In this document: positions 62,058 through 64,000 of the stretch, piece by piece
Numbering within the stretch: position 1 is the stretch's first letter
Layout of the letters: the number at the start of each line of letters is the position of its first letter
Source of the DNA: Bacillus weihaiensis
GTDB taxonomy: Bacteria; Bacillota; Bacilli; Bacillales; Bacillaceae
Assembly (NCBI RefSeq): GCF_001889165.1
Contig: NZ_CP016020.1
Span: 3,694,501 to 3,758,500, forward strand
Reading direction: 5' to 3'
Length of the DNA stretch: 64,000 nt
Program-made: the position numbers and the translations under genes
Notes under the pieces: generated by a model
The model's database searches: none
The model's input: the letters and a program-made list of their open reading frames with translations, nothing else
What the model was told of the DNA's origin: nothing

Positions 62058-63833
62058 TTAGTTCACAATTAACGCGGGAGCAAATTCAGCATGCTCTCCT
62101 CCGTAGAATTCAATCGTATTAGCTGTGAAGCCCGCTGTAGTCAAGGCTTTTAAGCGAAACTGGGTTTTGCCACTTTTATTAATCGCACTAGTTGGAAGTG
62201 GGATTTCAATTAACTCTCCTTGTGGTATAGTGAATTGTCCGATGTTGGTTTGAGTTGATAAGCTAGAGTAATCTGTTTGCTCGATTGAAGAGTTGGTTCC
62301 GTAGAAGCCTTTTTTCATCTCTATCTGTACAGAGGACACGGAGCCTGATACCGTTTTTTTATAAAGCTTTAATGTGACAGAATGAATGGTTTGGTTACTT
62401 AATACACTTGTATCAAATGATAAGATCCCTCTATACGTGTCCGTATTATACATTCCTTTATCTCCAACCTTAATGTCTCCGGCTCCTTTTCCATCTGCTG
62501 GATACAAACCAACAAATCCATCTTCAGTCGAAACAGATGAGAAGAGAGTAGAATCTGTTGGTGGGTCAGATGGGTCTCCATTTTCGTCAATCATATATTC
62601 TTCTCTCTTCACTTGCTCGGAATTCCCGTTAGCATCCACACTAAAAAAGGATAAAGTTGTCGTTTCTGCAATGGTCAGTGGAGCTGTATAAATGGTAGAA
62701 CTAGTCGTTGGTAAAGAGCCGTCCGTTGTATAATACGTTGTTGCGGCCTCATCTACTAAAAGTTCCACTGAAACGGAATCTGTATAGCTTCCTCCCTTTG
62801 GAGTTGCTGTTGTAGTTGGTGCTAGTGTGTCCTCTTCGCTTGGACTACTAAAGGAATTGAAGAATTCCCACATCATAAGACTTGCATCAGGTCCTTGTGG
62901 ATCGGTATAGCTGCCTTGTGTACTTCCCCCTGACCACGCATGCCCCATCCCTTGTACGAGTACTTTTTTCATCCAAACCTTTCCGTCGCGTCCTTGATAA
63001 TCGCTAACTGTATAGCTTTTTCCTGATGAAACTTGTAGATTCTTCGTCGTTTCCGGGACATCATCTATCCAACCATCCTCTTTGCCATTAGCTGCTAAAT
63101 CATTTGTGACCGACCATTGAGTGACAACCTGTTCTCCATTCACACTGTTAACCGTGTAATCTGATGTACCATGGAAGACAATAACTGGCATGACTTTCGC
63201 TCGACTTCCCATTTGTTGATAAGCCGTTCTCCCCTGTTGATCTGGATTTGGTCCGCCACTAGACATCGCTGTAAAAGCATTTATCATACTCGTTGCGGCC
63301 TTATACTCAAGTCCTGCCCCTACTCCTACTCCTGAAAATACATCTGGATACGTCGCACCCATAATAACACTCATAGCTGCTCCAGCAGAGAGCCCTGAAA
63401 CAAACACTTGATCATCATTGATCGAGTGGGATGTTTTAATCTTCGCCACCATTCCGGCAATGACACTCGGTTCCCCACTTCCTCTCGATTGATGACTCGT
63501 TTCAAACCAGTTCCAGCATTTGTTTGAATTGGCCGAAGAGCTTTGTTCAGGGTATAGAACGAGAAAGCCCTTCTCATCTGCAAGCGGATTTATTTTTGTA
63601 CCTGCTGCAAATTGAGTTGCATCCTGTGTACAGCCATGAAGCATCACATAAAGTGGATATTCCTTAGATTGGTCATATTGATTGGGAACATAAAGCTTAT
63701 ACGCCTTCCCTCCATATGACCCTGAGATGAATTGTCCCTCAGCATGAGTTTCAGTAGGAATGACCGTGACCACCAATGAAAAAATCAAGACGACTGACAA
63801 ACACATTGCCCAAAGCTGTTTTCCAATATGCAA
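62058..63833 (-). CDS. Secreted PHB-depolymerase-family esterase with C-terminal accessory domains
   Basis: 591 residues. Signal peptide to about residue 31 (TETHAEG). Catalytic domain (32-325): oxyanion region VMLHGCTQDATQF, lipase box GLSAGAAMSV (Ser), Asp in FHGTSDYTVN, His in GMGHAWSGGS, typical of Esterase_phb enzymes (polyhydroxybutyrate or acetylxylan/feruloyl esterases). Then a chitobiase-type Ig-like repeat (APTTTATPKGGSYTDSVSVE), a short Pro/Asp linker, and a carbohydrate-binding-like DNRLRE-type beta domain (TYRGILSFDTSVL, KTQFRLKALTTAGF). Works outside the cell on a polymer; substrate class inferred. Confidence 0.9.
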   Translation of the reverse strand: MHIGKQLWAMCLSVVLIFSLVVTVIPTETHAEGQFISGSYGGKAYKLYVPNQYDQSKEYPLYVMLHGCTQDATQFAAGTKINPLADEKGFLVLYPEQSSSANSNKCWNWFETSHQSRGSGEPSVIAGMVAKIKTSHSINDDQVFVSGLSAGAAMSVIMGATYPDVFSGVGVGAGLEYKAATSMINAFTAMSSGGPNPDQQGRTAYQQMGSRAKVMPVIVFHGTSDYTVNSVNGEQVVTQWSVTNDLAANGKEDGWIDDVPETTKNLQVSSGKSYTVSDYQGRDGKVWMKKVLVQGMGHAWSGGSTQGSYTDPQGPDASLMMWEFFNSFSSPSEEDTLAPTTTATPKGGSYTDSVSVELLVDEAATTYYTTDGSLPTTSSTIYTAPLTIAETTTLSFFSVDANGNSEQVKREEYMIDENGDPSDPPTDSTLFSSVSTEDGFVGLYPADGKGAGDIKVGDKGMYNTDTYRGILSFDTSVLSNQTIHSVTLKLYKKTVSGSVSSVQIEMKKGFYGTNSSIEQTDYSSLSTQTNIGQFTIPQGELIEIPLPTSAINKSGKTQFRLKALTTAGFTANTIEFYGGEHAEFAPALIVN

Positions 63834-63931
63834 AAAACTCCAACCCCTTTCAATGAATCTTTTTTAAGCTTAATCACAGAGAGTTACATAGGAGTTACAA
63901 ATGGAATCTGTTTGAGGTATTTTTTCTAAAA

Positions 63932-63964
63932 CAAAAAGACACTCTCTCACAATGAGAAAGTGCC
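63932..63964 (-). terminator. Terminator of a minus-strand gene beyond the right edge
   Basis: GACACTCTCTC, loop ACAAT, GAGAAAGTGCC (one mismatch) with AAAAA on the left: a T run on the minus strand. The gene it ends must lie right of the window. Confidence 0.6.
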
Positions 63965-64000
63965 CATTTCCTCGTTCCATTTCATTAAACCAGCCAAACT

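Overview
The window comes from a low-GC, endospore-forming Firmicute of the Bacillaceae. The evidence is Shine-Dalgarno sites of the AGGAGG type throughout, a tricistronic spore germinant-receptor operon with a small D-type gene, a decayed CotX spore-coat gene, a YfkN-type cell-wall nucleotidase with a Bacillus-style LPxTA sorting signal, a ThrD/YclM-type aspartokinase and a SAM-I riboswitch. A glutaminyl-tRNA synthetase is present, which B. subtilis lacks. I cannot name the species. The dispersed repeats, broken genes and mobile-element debris mark several accessory stretches.

Layout. 0-8.5 kb: a truncated gene end, two MpsC/DUF2294 paralogues, a secreted chymotrypsin-fold protease split by a frameshift at a run of seven A (with a lipoprotein gene behind it), an IS4-type insertion sequence with a frameshifted transposase, a tiny two-gene operon and a 16-copy, 21-bp tandem repeat. 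8.5-19.6 kb: thrD, a ribose-type ABC importer under a SAM-I riboswitch, small genes, an MFS transporter and glnS.

19.8-34.4 kb is the most interesting part: a class II lanthipeptide cluster interleaved with a ComQXPA-type quorum-sensing module. The precursor (34.1 kb) resembles the small subunit of enterococcal cytolysin (TTPLC at the front, SIKIC at the end, and a VQPE/TTP site suited to a CylA-like protease). It is followed by LanM. A second minus-strand operon encodes a DNA-binding LuxR domain, a C39 peptidase-exporter, a subtilisin-like protease, a 25-residue membrane peptide, an ABC-2 immunity-type transporter and a second, cysteine-free peptide with a lanthipeptide-like leader. Between these two arms lie comQ, comP and comA on the plus strand, with comX on the minus strand, tail to tail with comQ. 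Sites resembling half or whole ComA boxes precede comX, the exporter operon and, more weakly, the precursor gene. The LanM cyclase domain has Thr and Ser where the two zinc-binding cysteines should be.

34.6-36 kb is a gene graveyard (cotX, tyrosine recombinase and MobA/MobL relaxase fragments). 36-45 kb carries an alpha/beta hydrolase, a small helix-turn-helix protein, a fructose-family PTS permease with a probable cre site, a SMI1 immunity gene preceded by the tail of a nuclease toxin, a PRD-type PTS regulator, a DeoR regulator that appears to start at CTG, and a Cof-type phosphatase. 45-50 kb holds the germination operon and a methyltransferase. 50-56 kb holds a YpiB-like protein and a P450 / FAD oxidoreductase / DUF429 / photolyase gene row. 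56-64 kb holds the YfkN-like nucleotidase, a flavodoxin-fold reductase and a secreted PHB-type esterase. A ~117-bp inverted-repeat element occurs three times (18.8, 26.3 and 61.1 kb).
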